A DNA stretch of 64,000 bases from Candidatus Baltobacteraceae bacterium (GCA_036489885.1 DASXEW010000003.1:1240001-1304000); one strand, 5' to 3'; shown: positions 42,220-51,581, numbered from the stretch's first letter. Numbers and translations are program-made. The notes: a model not told the origin generated them from the letters alone.

Positions 42220-43431
42220 TCAAATCTTGGCGTACACCTGACCGAAAGCACCTTCGCCGCCAAGCTTCGCGATCTTCGTATCGTCGTAATCTAAGAGATC
42301 GCGCAAGATCGTCGCAGCGTGCTCGTTGCGCAGCGGCGCGCGATGCGCTTCGGGGACTTCCGCGCCGACTTTGACGGGTGTTCCGACCGAACGCACGCGC
42401 CCGAGCGTCGGGTGATCGTATTCGACGATCATGTCGCGCGCGGTCGTGTGCGGCTCGGCCAGCGCTTCGGGGATCGTGTTGACGGGACCGCACGGCACGC
42501 CGGCTCCACTCAGGATTGCGAGCCAGTCGGCTGACTTCTTCGCAAGCATAACCGGTGCGATGATCGCTTGTAGCTCGGCGCGGTGCTCGCGGCGTGCGGT
42601 GAAATCCGCGTAGCGCGCATTCTGCGCCAGATCGCCGCGTCCGATCGTCTCGGCAAATCGCTCCCAAAACTTTTGCTTGGCGCATGCGATCACGATCCAA
42701 CCGTCGGCAGTCTGAAAATTCTGGAACGGAAAGATCGAGGGATGCGCCGAGTGTCCGATGCGCTCGGGAACGTCGCCGGCAGAGAGATTCCAGGTTGCGA
42801 GATAATTCGTCATCCCGATTGCAACGTCGAACAGACTCGTGTCGCAATCCACGCCTTTGCCGTCGCGTCGCGCGGCGTGAATGCCGATCATCAGCGCGAG
42901 CGCGGCGACGTAGCCGCCCGCAAAGTCGACGACGGAGAGTCCGGATTTTGTCGGCGGCCCATCGGGCTCGCCCGTGACGCTCATCCAACCCGCGATGCCT
43001 TGCAGAATGTAGTCGTAGGCGGGATCTTTACTGCGCGGTCCGGTCATACCGAAGCCGGAGAGCGAGCAGCACACGATGCGCGGATTCGCGTCTTTGAGAT
43101 CGTCATACGTGATGCGTAGCTTTTTCGGAATGTCGCCGCGCAAATTCGAGAAGACCGCATCGCTCTTGCGCACAAGATCGAGAAACACGGCGCGTCCGGC
43201 GTCGGAGAGTAAATCGAGATCGAGGGTGCGCTTGTTGCGATTGAATGCTTCGAAGAATAGGCTGTCCGAGCCGGTCTGATGCGGCGGGACGTAGCGCGAG
43301 ACGTCGCCGTTCGTGCGCGGGTCTTCGATCTTGATCACGTCCGCGCCGAGGTCGGCGAGATGGATCGTGCCCCACGGTCCGGCGCCGTACTGCTCGACCG
43401 CGAGGATGCGGACGTCTGCAAGCGGTTTCAT
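42220..43431 (-). CDS. CaiB/BaiF family III CoA transferase
   Basis: The 403-residue protein begins ILAVEQYGAGPWGTIHLADLGADVIKIEDP, with NRNKRTLDLDL and the aspartate site VVDFAGGYVAALALM. ATG 43431 matches the family N-terminus; about 74 codons of open frame upstream are shadow of the divergent SDR. It is transcribed away from the SDR with 43 bases between starts, so the two may share regulation. Confidence 0.9.
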   Translation of the reverse strand: MKPLADVRILAVEQYGAGPWGTIHLADLGADVIKIEDPRTNGDVSRYVPPHQTGSDSLFFEAFNRNKRTLDLDLLSDAGRAVFLDLVRKSDAVFSNLRGDIPKKLRITYDDLKDANPRIVCCSLSGFGMTGPRSKDPAYDYILQGIAGWMSVTGEPDGPPTKSGLSVVDFAGGYVAALALMIGIHAARRDGKGVDCDTSLFDVAIGMTNYLATWNLSAGDVPERIGHSAHPSIFPFQNFQTADGWIVIACAKQKFWERFAETIGRGDLAQNARYADFTARREHRAELQAIIAPVMLAKKSADWLAILSGAGVPCGPVNTIPEALAEPHTTARDMIVEYDHPTLGRVRSVGTPVKVGAEVPEAHRAPLRNEHAATILRDLLDYDDTKIAKLGGEGAFGQVYAKI

Positions 43432-43474
43432 GCTGCAAGACGTTCGACGTTCGAGCGTCGAAAGACCCCGGTCC

Positions 43475-44215
43475 ATGCGTCTCTCAGGCAAAGTTGCGAT
43501 CGTGACCGGCGGCGGCTCCGGATTCGGTGCGGAGATCTGCCGGAAATTCAAGGAAGAAGGCGCGCAAGTCGCCGTCCTTGACGTGAATGCGGAGGGCGGC
43601 AAGCGCGTCGCGGATGAGATCGGCGGCAAGTTCTTTCGCTGCGACGTGAGCAAACGCGAAGAGATCGCAGCCGCGGTCTACGGCACGCTGGTTGCGTACG
43701 ATAAGATCGACGTCTACGTGAACAATGCCGGTATCACGCATACCAACAAGCCGGTGCTCGAGATCGAAGAAGAGTGGTTCGACAAGATCTTCGCCGTGAA
43801 CGTCAAGGCGATTTTTCTTTCGGCGCTCGAGATGGTGCCGATCTATCGCAAGCAAGGCGGCGGCGTGATCATCAATATCTGCTCGACCGCGGGCGTGCGC
43901 CCGCGTCCTGGGCTTGTCGTCTACAATTCATCGAAAGGCGCCGCGATTACGATGACGCGCGCGCTTGCGATCGAGCTCGCGCCGGATAACATTCGCGTCA
44001 CCGCGATCAATCCGGTCGCGGGCGAAACGCCGCTGCTCAAAGAATTCATGGGCGGCGACACGCCCGAACTGCGCGAGAAGTTCCGCAGCACCGTCCCGCT
44101 CGGCCGTCTCTCGAAGCCGCGCGATATCGCGAACATGGCAGCGTTTCTCGCATCCGATGAAGCCGAGCTGCTTACCGGCGTCGCCATCGAAGTCGACGGC
44201 GGAAGATGTATATGA
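43475..44215 (+). CDS. Short-chain dehydrogenase/reductase
   Basis: The 246-residue classical SDR has GGGSGFGAEIC, NNAGIT, catalytic Ser in ICSTAG, Y-N-S-S-K in VVYNSSKGAA and the terminal EVDGGRCI. Length and the D in VAVLDVNAEGG suggest NAD preference and a FabG or 3-hydroxyacyl-type substrate. It is divergent from the CoA transferase at 42220-43431. Confidence 0.9.
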   Translation: MRLSGKVAIVTGGGSGFGAEICRKFKEEGAQVAVLDVNAEGGKRVADEIGGKFFRCDVSKREEIAAAVYGTLVAYDKIDVYVNNAGITHTNKPVLEIEEEWFDKIFAVNVKAIFLSALEMVPIYRKQGGGVIINICSTAGVRPRPGLVVYNSSKGAAITMTRALAIELAPDNIRVTAINPVAGETPLLKEFMGGDTPELREKFRSTVPLGRLSKPRDIANMAAFLASDEAELLTGVAIEVDGGRCI

Positions 44216-44218
44216 TTT

Positions 44219-44480
44219 GTCATCCCGAGCGTAGGGCGCGCAGCGCCCGTAGTCGAGGGAGCGCGGTAATGCACGCATTATCGGGCGCACGTACCACGCG
44301 CGCGTTACCGGGCGCACGTACGATTGCCGCCAGAGTCCTATTACGCGCAAAGGGCCGCCTCACGCGACGATCGCGAGCAGCGGCGCGATGTGGCATGGCA
44401 CGGTGTGGAGAGGCACGATAGTGTTGCTTTGTCATTCCGAGCGTAGGGCGCGCAGCGCCCGTAGTCGAGGGACCGCGATA
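44219..44480. repeat. Two direct copies of the CATCCCGAGCGTAG dispersed repeat plus shared module
   Basis: Copies of TGTCATYCCGAGCGTAGGG ... GCGCCCGTAGTCGAGGGA span 44219-44267 and 44431-44479. Between them, CCGGGCGCACGTACGAT (44308-44324) and GCGCAAAGGGCCGCCTCA (44345-44362) repeat the module seen at 22334-22389. The second copy ends one base before the ATG of the next gene. This is the same family as at 22395-22545 and holds no gene. Confidence 0.88.
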
Positions 44481-45296
44481 ATGTTCGCTCTCTTCCTTAT
44501 ATGCACGTCATACGCGCGCGCCAATAGTCAAGAGATCGTCCACTTCCCGACGATCCCCGCGAGCACGGTAGAACTCGACGGCTACCTGTATCTGCCCTCA
44601 ACACCGGGACAACACGCCGCCGTTGTTTTCTTGCACGGATGCGGCGGGTTGATGTCGCGCTCCACACACAAACCCGAATCGCGCCAAACTGCGTGGGCGA
44701 AAGTCCTGAACAACCTTGGCTACACCGTGCTGATGGTCGACAGCTTCACTCCGCGTGGCGTCAAGAGTGTTTGCTCGCCGAAGACCTGGAGCGACACCGT
44801 CTATGCAGCGCGACCGTACGATGCATATGCCGGCCTCGCATATCTCCAGTCGCGTCCCGACATCGCCTCCAAACACATCGGCGTAATGGGTTGGTCGAAC
44901 GGCGGCGGCGTGACATTGCTGTCGGTCGGCACGCGCGCTCCGCACAATCCCTCGGGTTTTGCGGCCGCAGTAGCATTCTATCCCGGTTCGTGCTCGACTC
45001 TGCGTCTCGGTGAGGGTTGGTCGAGTACGATCCCGCTGCTCGTACTCGTTGGCGGAAGCGATGTCTGGACGCCGGCCGGCCCATGTGCAATCGCGCTAAA
45101 AGACAGCCCGAACACGCGACTTAAAATTTATCCCGGCGCGTATCACGATTTCGATTGGCCAGGCATGGCCGTCCATTCGTCGCCGGGTTTCACGACGAGC
45201 GCGGGCGTTGTACCAATCGAAGGCGAGAACCCCGAGGCCCACGCGGACGCGCTCAAGATCGTCGCCGAGTTCTTCGCGCGCTATCTCCGTAGCTGA
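44481..45296 (+). CDS. Secreted dienelactone-hydrolase-family alpha/beta hydrolase
   Basis: The 271-residue protein starts with a short leader (MFALFLICTSYARA). It has VVFLHGCGGL (oxyanion loop), the nucleophile elbow MGWSNGGG where serine replaces the dienelactone-hydrolase cysteine, VGGSDVWTPAGPC with the acid, and AYHDFDW with the histidine. The ATG directly abuts the dispersed repeat and has no ribosome-binding site, so a start in the upstream frame or a repeat-driven promoter is possible. Confidence 0.83.
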   Translation: MFALFLICTSYARANSQEIVHFPTIPASTVELDGYLYLPSTPGQHAAVVFLHGCGGLMSRSTHKPESRQTAWAKVLNNLGYTVLMVDSFTPRGVKSVCSPKTWSDTVYAARPYDAYAGLAYLQSRPDIASKHIGVMGWSNGGGVTLLSVGTRAPHNPSGFAAAVAFYPGSCSTLRLGEGWSSTIPLLVLVGGSDVWTPAGPCAIALKDSPNTRLKIYPGAYHDFDWPGMAVHSSPGFTTSAGVVPIEGENPEAHADALKIVAEFFARYLRS

Positions 45297-45303
45297 AATA
45301 ATC

Positions 45304-46350
45304 TTACAGCGACGGTTGATAGCCGTCGGGCACTCCAAAAATGGCATCGTCGACCGGGACAAGGCCCTTGTACGACTCGAGCGCCCCAAGACTTCGAATA
45401 GTCATTGTTGTCGACTGAGTAGGATGCGCCGTCGTGAGTCGTAGGACGCTCAAGTTGCCAACTGCAACAGGTAGCCCGCGGAAGGGTTCTTGTTGCTCTC
45501 CCATATCTGATCCGGTTATAGGATCGATATACGCAGTCCAGCCGTCTCCCGCCGACGATGCATGCCCCTCCGTAAGGCAGCCTGCTACTCCGGGAAGAAA
45601 TTCAGACGACGAGATGCCGTGGTGAGCGAGCAGCCCGCCTACGATCTTTGTCCTTCCGTCTGAAAATCGAGCGACTTTTACGCACGGAGGTGATTGATAG
45701 GCGGCGTGGCCACTGAACGATGGCTCCCCCACTCGCAACTGCCGTAGCTTGTAGGTTCTTTTGAGGTTGTCGAGTTCGAGAACGACGTTCTTTGCAGGCA
45801 AATAGATAATCGAAGTGTTTGCGACGACCTTGCCGTCTCTTTCGGTGATCGTATCTTGACGAGATGCGGCCGCCGAGACAGTGAACGTCTGCGTGCGAAG
45901 AAACTCAAGTTTCGGCAAGGTTGTGGTCACTTGCTCCACGTGAGAGCTCGGGGTCGCGCTCGCGCCCGTGCTCGTAGCGTTGGACGGCATCAGCATTCCG
46001 GCGTACAGCTCGCCTAACTTTGGCGCAAGAGGAGCAACGGCAGGCCCCATGCTCGCGACCGTAGTGCTGAACTGGTTACCGAGAAACGAGCTTATCAATC
46101 CCGATAGTATTCCTCCGATCGCCGGTTGCGCCGATTGCGCCGGTTGATCGTTGATAACTGTTGATGAAACGCTGTTGAATTCGTCAGCTGACGAAGATTG
46201 CGTGATGTAGACAATTGCATTGTGCGCGGGCACGGGGGGTGCAATGCCTTGGGCGGGATCGAAGCCACTCGGCGTTGCCGGGCTCACCTCAAGGGGCGCG
46301 CACGAAAAAATAAGAGATAGGCATAAGGCGATCCGAACGAGCAGCGCCAT
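45304..46350 (-). CDS. Secreted protein of unknown function
   Basis: The 348-residue protein has a lipoprotein-like or Sec leader (LLVRIALCLSLIFSCAPLE, with cysteine at the possible lipobox) and a Ser/Thr/Ala-rich region to about residue 140. A beta-rich C-terminal part follows (TVSAAASRQDTITERDGKVVANTSIIYLP, LELDNLKRTYKLRQL), resembling DUF4412-type proteins that report on a bound lipid or metal, but I cannot place it in a family. It is convergent with the hydrolase, seven bases apart. Confidence 0.7.
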   Translation of the reverse strand: MALLVRIALCLSLIFSCAPLEVSPATPSGFDPAQGIAPPVPAHNAIVYITQSSSADEFNSVSSTVINDQPAQSAQPAIGGILSGLISSFLGNQFSTTVASMGPAVAPLAPKLGELYAGMLMPSNATSTGASATPSSHVEQVTTTLPKLEFLRTQTFTVSAAASRQDTITERDGKVVANTSIIYLPAKNVVLELDNLKRTYKLRQLRVGEPSFSGHAAYQSPPCVKVARFSDGRTKIVGGLLAHHGISSSEFLPGVAGCLTEGHASSAGDGWTAYIDPITGSDMGEQQEPFRGLPVAVGNLSVLRLTTAHPTQSTTMTIRSLGALESYKGLVPVDDAIFGVPDGYQPSL

Positions 46351-46424
46351 CCGGTCCTCCGATCTACGCCGCGCGAATTCGACGCCGGTTCATCCTTTCC
46401 CGGATGTCCGTTGCTTCCAAGTAA

Positions 46425-46823
46425 TCAATTCAGAATTTGAAGTTCCGAAAAATAGCGCCGAAAGAATCCACGATCGCGCGTAAGGAGCCGGCCGCCGCGA
46501 ACGTACGCATGCGCGCCGATCAGGAAGTCCGCAATCAAACGCGTGCGCGCCCCGCCGCTGCGACGATACTCAGACCAATGCTGTCCCGCCACATCAGCAC
46601 ATTGCTGATCGAAAGAGTCGAATTGGATCTGAGCGTCTATGAACGAGCGCTGCATGCGCTCCGCGTCTTCGAAGAAGCCGCGCATCTCTGCCCAAACAAC
46701 GGGACACACGATCAGGCGACCCGCCTCGAACGCGGAACGCAACGCGGATAGCGAGGAAGCTCGGTGTTTCGGGTCGTCCGTGAGGACGTCCAAGAGCACC
46801 GAGCTATCGACCGCGGTTACCAC
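46425..46823 (-). CDS. PIN-domain toxin (VapC-like ribonuclease)
   Basis: The 132-residue PIN-fold protein has the four acidic positions expected: D in TAVDSSVLLD, E in VVWAEMR, D in LIADFLIGAHA and D in LLTRDRGFFRRYF. VapC toxins cut tRNA or rRNA. The GTG at 46823 overlaps the antitoxin gene end by 20 bases, the usual translational coupling. Confidence 0.87.
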   Translation of the reverse strand: MVTAVDSSVLLDVLTDDPKHRASSLSALRSAFEAGRLIVCPVVWAEMRGFFEDAERMQRSFIDAQIQFDSFDQQCADVAGQHWSEYRRSGGARTRLIADFLIGAHAYVRGGRLLTRDRGFFRRYFSELQILN

Positions 46824-47064
46824 GAGTATCGTCCAGCTCACGGCTCCAGGCCGGGCCTCGCAGCTCCTCGAGTGCGGCGTCGACGTCCATGCGAGGCAAC
46901 ACTCCGACTAGGGCGCTCAGCGGATCGCGCTTAGACACGCGCCGTGCGACAAGCTTGCCGTGCTCTTCCTCGAATTCAAGCTCTGTGCCCGGACCTATGG
47001 CCAAGCTGTCCCGAAGGGGCTTGGGAATCGTCACCTGCCCCTTCTCGCTGACGATGCTCTTCAT
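46804..47064 (-). CDS. AbrB/MazE-type antitoxin
   Basis: The 86-residue protein has an N-terminal swapped-hairpin DNA-binding domain (MKSIVSEKGQVTIPKPLRDSL, split at residues 1-21 of the ORF) and a C-terminal helix that would wrap the toxin. The start is ATG 47064; the longer ORF covers the divergent dinB region and is shadow. It is placed ahead of the PIN toxin, with a palindrome just upstream. Confidence 0.87.
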   Translation of the reverse strand: MKSIVSEKGQVTIPKPLRDSLAIGPGTELEFEEEHGKLVARRVSKRDPLSALVGVLPRMDVDAALEELRGPAWSRELDDTRGNRGR

Positions 47065-47072
47065 ACTTGTAT

Positions 47073-47088
47073 GGTAAGAATTCCTACC
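47073..47088. promoter_or_regulatory. Candidate toxin-antitoxin operator palindrome
   Basis: GGTAAGAATTCCTACC is a 16-base palindrome with one mismatched pair, eight bases before the antitoxin ATG in the gap to dinB. AbrB-type antitoxins repress their own promoter by binding such sites. Confidence 0.5.
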
Positions 47089-47120
47089 TCGAAAGTCAAG
47101 CAGCGAACGTTGGCGGTTAA

Positions 47121-48161
47121 GTGATCGCGCATTTCGACATCGACGCGTTCTACGCGAGCGTCGCGCAGCGCGACGATCCGTCGCTGCGCGGCAAACCGCT
47201 CGCGATTGCGTGGAATTCGCGCCGCTCCGTGTGTCTGACGGCATCGTACGAAGCGCGCCCGTTCGGTGTGCGCTCCGCAATGCCGCTGCATCGCGCGCTG
47301 CAGCTATGTCCGCAGCTTCTCGTCGTGCCGCCGGATTTCACGAAGTACCGCGCCGCGTCCGACGCAGTCTTCGGCATCTTCGGCGAAGGCGGACGCGCTG
47401 TCGAAGGACTGTCGCTCGACGAAGCCTTCGTCGATCCGAAGACCACGGTCGCAGAAGAAGCCGTCGAGTTCGCCAAGCAGATTCGCGCGCGCGTGAAAGC
47501 CGAAGTCGGCTTGACGGTGAGCGCCGGCGTTGCCACCGGCAAGATGGTCGCGAAGATCGCGTCCGATTCGTGCAAGCCCGATGGCCTCGCGCTCGTCGAG
47601 CCGGGAACCGAAGCATTCTATCTCTCGCAAATGGACGTCGGCCGGCTCTGGGGCGTCGGCCCCAAGACGCGTGCACATTTAAATGAAGCCGGCATCACGA
47701 CGATCGGTCAGATCGCGGTGCTCGATGATCAGAGCTTGTACGAGCTCTTCGGTCGCGGCGGCAAATCGATGCGCGAGCTGGCGCAAGGCATCGACACGCG
47801 CACGGTCGAGAGCGATCGCGAGACGCGCTCGGTCTCAAGCGAAACGACCTTCGAACATGATGTCAGCGAGGAGGCGAAGATGGCCGAAGTGATTCGCGAG
47901 CTTGCAACCGACGTCGCCCAGCGCTTGCAAAAGCACGGACTTTCCGGAACGACGATCGGCGTCAAGATCAAGCGTGCGGACTTTTCGATCACCGGTCGCC
48001 AAACGAGCCGTGCCGAACCGACCGACGATGCCGGCGTTATCGGTGACACGGCATTGCTGTGTCTGCGGCGCGTCGAGCTTGCCGGCGATCGCGTGCGCTT
48101 ACTCGGCGTGCGTGTCGCTGGTCTGACGATGGAACCGCAGCGACAGATGCGCTTGGTCTAG
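47121..48161 (+). CDS. dinB: DNA polymerase IV (Y-family translesion polymerase)
   Basis: The 346-residue enzyme begins IAHFDIDAFYASV with the first metal aspartate and steric Phe-Tyr, has GLSLDEAFVD with the second acidic pair, the helix-hairpin-helix region GVGPKTRAHLNEAGI and a little-finger domain ending KIKRADFSITGRQTS. It starts at GTG 47121. No C-terminal beta-clamp peptide is obvious. No LexA-type site was recognised upstream. It is convergent with the coiled-coil gene, overlapping by four bases. Confidence 0.93.
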   Translation: MIAHFDIDAFYASVAQRDDPSLRGKPLAIAWNSRRSVCLTASYEARPFGVRSAMPLHRALQLCPQLLVVPPDFTKYRAASDAVFGIFGEGGRAVEGLSLDEAFVDPKTTVAEEAVEFAKQIRARVKAEVGLTVSAGVATGKMVAKIASDSCKPDGLALVEPGTEAFYLSQMDVGRLWGVGPKTRAHLNEAGITTIGQIAVLDDQSLYELFGRGGKSMRELAQGIDTRTVESDRETRSVSSETTFEHDVSEEAKMAEVIRELATDVAQRLQKHGLSGTTIGVKIKRADFSITGRQTSRAEPTDDAGVIGDTALLCLRRVELAGDRVRLLGVRVAGLTMEPQRQMRLV

Positions 48162-48445
48162 CGCTTGACGTTCGTCACGATCAAGTCTTTGAGCTCGCGG
48201 ATCTCGCCCGTAATGTCGCCGATCTCGGTCCTGAGACCGCCGATCTCGCTCGTAAGTTCAGTCCGCAGCTCGCCGATCTCGCCCTTGAGTTCGCTGCGGA
48301 GGTCATCGAAACGGACGTCGACACGATCGAAGCGCCGCGTCATCTCGGTGCGCAGGCGTGACTCGCTGTCCAGGATTCGCCCGGTCACGGCTTCGAATTC
48401 TGGGCCAAGCATGTCGCGTAGGCCTTCAGGCGTCAATTCCGGCAT
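48158..48445 (-). CDS. Small coiled-coil protein
   Basis: The 95 residues have a helix-rich N-terminus (LTPEGLRDMLGPEFEAVTGRI) and heptad repeats after residue 30 (LRSELKGEIGELRTELTSEI, continuing as GGLRTEIGDITGEI). Hydrophobic residues fall at a/d positions, so it is likely an oligomeric coiled coil. ATG 48445 is chosen; upstream codons overlap the divergent TPR gene. It resembles the short coiled-coil proteins of phage or DUF1640 type, with no firm assignment. Confidence 0.65.
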   Translation of the reverse strand: MPELTPEGLRDMLGPEFEAVTGRILDSESRLRTEMTRRFDRVDVRFDDLRSELKGEIGELRTELTSEIGGLRTEIGDITGEIRELKDLIVTNVKR

Positions 48446-48487
48446 ATGTGGACGATGCGGCTTCGATATGAATGTGGTGTTTCTTTC

Positions 48488-50020
48488 ATGTGGATAACTC
48501 TTGTCGCGCGGACGCTCGTGTGCGCGATGCTCGCGCTCGCGCCTGTTGCGGCTGGTGCGGAGACCGTGCAAAAAGCGCTCGTGCACCATCAAGTGTCGAC
48601 GGCGAATCCCGCCGCGCAAGAACTGTTCGATGAAGGCCTCACGCTCGTCTACGCCTTCAGTCGCGGCGAAGCGCAGAAACGCTTCCGCGAAGCAGCCGCG
48701 GCAGATCCGAAGCTCGCGATCGCCTGGTGGGGCGTAGCGCTTGCAGCCGGACCGAATCTCAATTACGGCATGACTGCGGAAAATTGGAAGACGGTCGCGG
48801 AAGCACTCAAGAATGCGAATGCGCTTTCGGCAAACGCGATGCCAGAAGAACAGCGCCTGATTGCGGCTGTTGCCACGCGTTATCCCGCTGGGGCGAAAGA
48901 ACCAGATGGCAAGAAGTATCGCGACGCGATGGCCGCCGTCTATAAGGATTATCCGAGCGACGACGACGTCGCGACGCTGTACGTCGAGAGTTGCATGGAC
49001 GTCGACGACTGGGGCTACGACAGTAAAGGCAAGCCGATCGGCAAGACGGCGGAGCTGTCAGATATTCTTAAGACGGTAATTACGCACAACTATCTGCACC
49101 CAGGCGCCAATCACTACTTCGTGCACTTGCACGACTACACGAGTGTCGCGAAGGACGCGATCCTAGAGGCCGATCGCCTCGCAAATTTCCCGGCAGAGCC
49201 TGCTGCGTCGCATCTCAACCACATGGCCGGTCATACGTATCTCGACGTCGGAGACTATGCGGGAATAGTGGAGACGGGTCGAACCGCCGTTGGAGAAGAC
49301 CTCGAATACGCGAAGTCAATCGGCGTCACTCCCGGCAAGCTCGACTATTTCTATCACAATCTGGACTTCTATTCGGGTGGCGCGCTCATGATCGGCGATG
49401 TCGCCGACGCCGAACGCGGTGCCGATCTCGAATGGGAGAACAATAGCGACGTCGCGCTGCTCATCTACGCCCGGCTCGGCGAATGGTCGAAGGTGCTCTC
49501 CATGGGCGCTCCCGATCCGAAGATGCCGCTCTGGCGATCGGCGTGGCCGTACCACTATGCGCGCGGTATCGCGTTTGCATCCGAGCACAATCTCCCCGGA
49601 GCCGAAGGCGAGCTCGCCGCACTTCGTGAGAGTGTCGGCAAGGGCGGAAAATGGCCGAACTTGTTGGTGGAGATGCTTTCCGCCCGCGTCGACTATCTAC
49701 AAGGCAATGTGTCGACAGCGAGTCACGAGCTGCGCGACGTGATCGCGGGTTCGGCGCAATGGCCACCAGAAGTTTTCCCCGCGTGGTACTTCCCAGCCGG
49801 CGAATGGCTTGGGTGGATATTGCTGCGAAGCCGTAACACAACCGACGCCGAGGCTGCGTTCCGCGCCGAGCTAGTTCGCACACCGCGTGACGCGCGTGCG
49901 CTTTTCGGCCTTGAGCGCACGCTCGGAGCCGAGGGGAAGGCCGCCGATGCCACTGGAGTTGGCGAGCAAATGACCGCAGCCTGGCAAGGCCCCGCGGCGG
50001 GGCTGCAGTCGACGTTTTAA
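48488..50020 (+). CDS. Secreted TPR-repeat protein
   Basis: The 510-residue protein has a Sec leader (ITLVARTLVCAMLALAPVAAGA) and tetratricopeptide-like repeats: LFDEGLTLVYAFSRGEAQKRFREAAAADP near the N-terminus and several helical pairs to the end (DAEAAFRAELVRTPRDARALFGLERTL). A central ANHYFVHLHDYT...HLNHMAGHTYLDVGDY segment is typical of a family of periplasmic TPR proteins of unknown role. ATG 48488 is the leader start. Confidence 0.82.
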   Translation: MWITLVARTLVCAMLALAPVAAGAETVQKALVHHQVSTANPAAQELFDEGLTLVYAFSRGEAQKRFREAAAADPKLAIAWWGVALAAGPNLNYGMTAENWKTVAEALKNANALSANAMPEEQRLIAAVATRYPAGAKEPDGKKYRDAMAAVYKDYPSDDDVATLYVESCMDVDDWGYDSKGKPIGKTAELSDILKTVITHNYLHPGANHYFVHLHDYTSVAKDAILEADRLANFPAEPAASHLNHMAGHTYLDVGDYAGIVETGRTAVGEDLEYAKSIGVTPGKLDYFYHNLDFYSGGALMIGDVADAERGADLEWENNSDVALLIYARLGEWSKVLSMGAPDPKMPLWRSAWPYHYARGIAFASEHNLPGAEGELAALRESVGKGGKWPNLLVEMLSARVDYLQGNVSTASHELRDVIAGSAQWPPEVFPAWYFPAGEWLGWILLRSRNTTDAEAAFRAELVRTPRDARALFGLERTLGAEGKAADATGVGEQMTAAWQGPAAGLQSTF

Positions 50021-50081
50021 TTTTCTTAGGGAAACCACTTAGGATTATTGCGTCGCACCGTAATGAAAAAAGGTTCGATCG

Positions 50082-51581
50082 TCATTTCCCCGGGCTGTCT
50101 TCCTCAGACCGTTTCCCTATAGCCACCAGCGAAGCGGCAACTTCCGCAAACTCGGCAACGGCGGCTTGGAGGTCTTCGACGATCTCAGCGGCGAGAACGC
50201 GTGGTTCGGGAAGGTTCGCGGCATCTCCGATCGAGTCGTCGCGCAACCAGAAAAGGTCCAGACTCACCTTGTCGCGCGCGATCAGTTCGTCGTAGCTGAA
50301 GCAGCGGAAGTGCTCGGATTCCTCGCGCGCAGCGCGGTCATCCGCGCGGTAGTGGCTCACAAAGTCGTCGAGATGCTCACGGCGCAGCGGGTTCTCTTTG
50401 AGCGTAACGTGTACGTTCGTACGCAGGTCGTAAACCCAGAGAGCACGTGTCGAGGCTGCTTCCGATGCGGCTTTACGATCGAAAAACAGGACGTTTGCCT
50501 TCACGCCTTGCGCATAGAAAATGCCGGTCGGCAAGCGCAGCAAGGTGTGAACGTCGCAGTCGTGTAGAAGGCGGCGGCGGATCGTTTCGCCAGCGCCGCC
50601 TTCGAAGAGGACATTATCCGGCACGACAACTGACGCGCGGGCGCCTATCTTTAACAGGGTCTTGACGTGCTGGACGAAGTTAAGCTGCTTGTTTGAGGTC
50701 GTCGCCCAGAAATCGTCGCGCACGACAGTTAGGTCGTCTCGGCGCGACTCGCCGTTCTCTCCGACAATCGTCACCGACGATTTGCGTCCGAAAGGGGGGT
50801 TGGTCAATACCATATCGAAGCGCAGGCCGGGGTCCGCTTTCAGCGCGTCGTCGACGCGTATCGGACTGTCGGCGTCGGCCGCGGAAATTCCGTGAAGCAA
50901 CATGTTCATCGCGCACAGGCGCGCGGTGTTGTCGACAATCTCCCAGCCGGAAAACGCTTCGTCGCGGAGTGCCCGCTTCTGATCGGGATCGAGGACACCG
51001 CTGCTCGCGATGTATTCGTATGCTGCGAGGAAGAAGCCGCCCGTCCCGCAGGCGGGGTCGCAGATCGTCATTTTTGCCTGCGGCCGCATCACGTCGACGA
51101 TCGCACGAATAAGCGGACGCGGCGTAAAGTACTGTCCCGCACCCGACTTCGTATCCTCGGCGTTTTTCTGAAGCAGTCCTTCGTAAGCGTCGCCCTTTAC
51201 GTCCGCGTCAAGCATCATCCATTGCTCGCGATTGATGAGGTCGACAATCAGACGCTTAAGCTTTGCCGGATCCTGGATGCGGTTCTGTGCCTTGCGAAAC
51301 ACGATCCCAAGCATTCCGGGATGGCGGCCGAGTTCAGTAAGAACATGACGATAATGGACTTCAAGTTCGTCGCCATCGAGCCTGAGAAGCGAAGCCCAAT
51401 CAAGGCCTGCAGGCGTGAACGACTTACGCTGGAACGGCGGCCGCGTTAGCTCGTCGGCCATCTTGAGGAAAAGCAGATACGTGAGCTGCTCGACGTAGTC
51501 TCCGTAGGATAGCCCGTCGTCTCGCAGCGTGTGGCAATATGCCCATAACCTACCAACGAGGCCCGTCGATTCAGAGCTCAA
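50082..51581 (-). CDS. hsdM: Type I restriction-modification methyltransferase subunit HsdM
   Basis: The 499-residue N6-adenine methyltransferase has an N-terminal helical domain (SYGDYVEQLTYLLFLKMADEL), SAM motif DPACGTGGFF (175-182) and catalytic NPPFG (261-265). TTG 51581 overlaps the hsdS end by 11 bases, with AGGGGA upstream; ORF further 5' is hsdS shadow. It forms the M2S methylase with HsdS and the R2M2S nuclease with HsdR. It is last in the order R-S-M, which differs from the common R-M-S order. Confidence 0.93.
   Translation of the reverse strand: MSSESTGLVGRLWAYCHTLRDDGLSYGDYVEQLTYLLFLKMADELTRPPFQRKSFTPAGLDWASLLRLDGDELEVHYRHVLTELGRHPGMLGIVFRKAQNRIQDPAKLKRLIVDLINREQWMMLDADVKGDAYEGLLQKNAEDTKSGAGQYFTPRPLIRAIVDVMRPQAKMTICDPACGTGGFFLAAYEYIASSGVLDPDQKRALRDEAFSGWEIVDNTARLCAMNMLLHGISAADADSPIRVDDALKADPGLRFDMVLTNPPFGRKSSVTIVGENGESRRDDLTVVRDDFWATTSNKQLNFVQHVKTLLKIGARASVVVPDNVLFEGGAGETIRRRLLHDCDVHTLLRLPTGIFYAQGVKANVLFFDRKAASEAASTRALWVYDLRTNVHVTLKENPLRREHLDDFVSHYRADDRAAREESEHFRCFSYDELIARDKVSLDLFWLRDDSIGDAANLPEPRVLAAEIVEDLQAAVAEFAEVAASLVAIGKRSEEDSPGK

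Noticed and set aside
49710-49722. TGTCGACA within the TPR gene as another GntR operator
   Set aside because: It is inside coding sequence far from any GntR target; one or two chance copies of an eight-base GC-rich palindrome are expected in this window.
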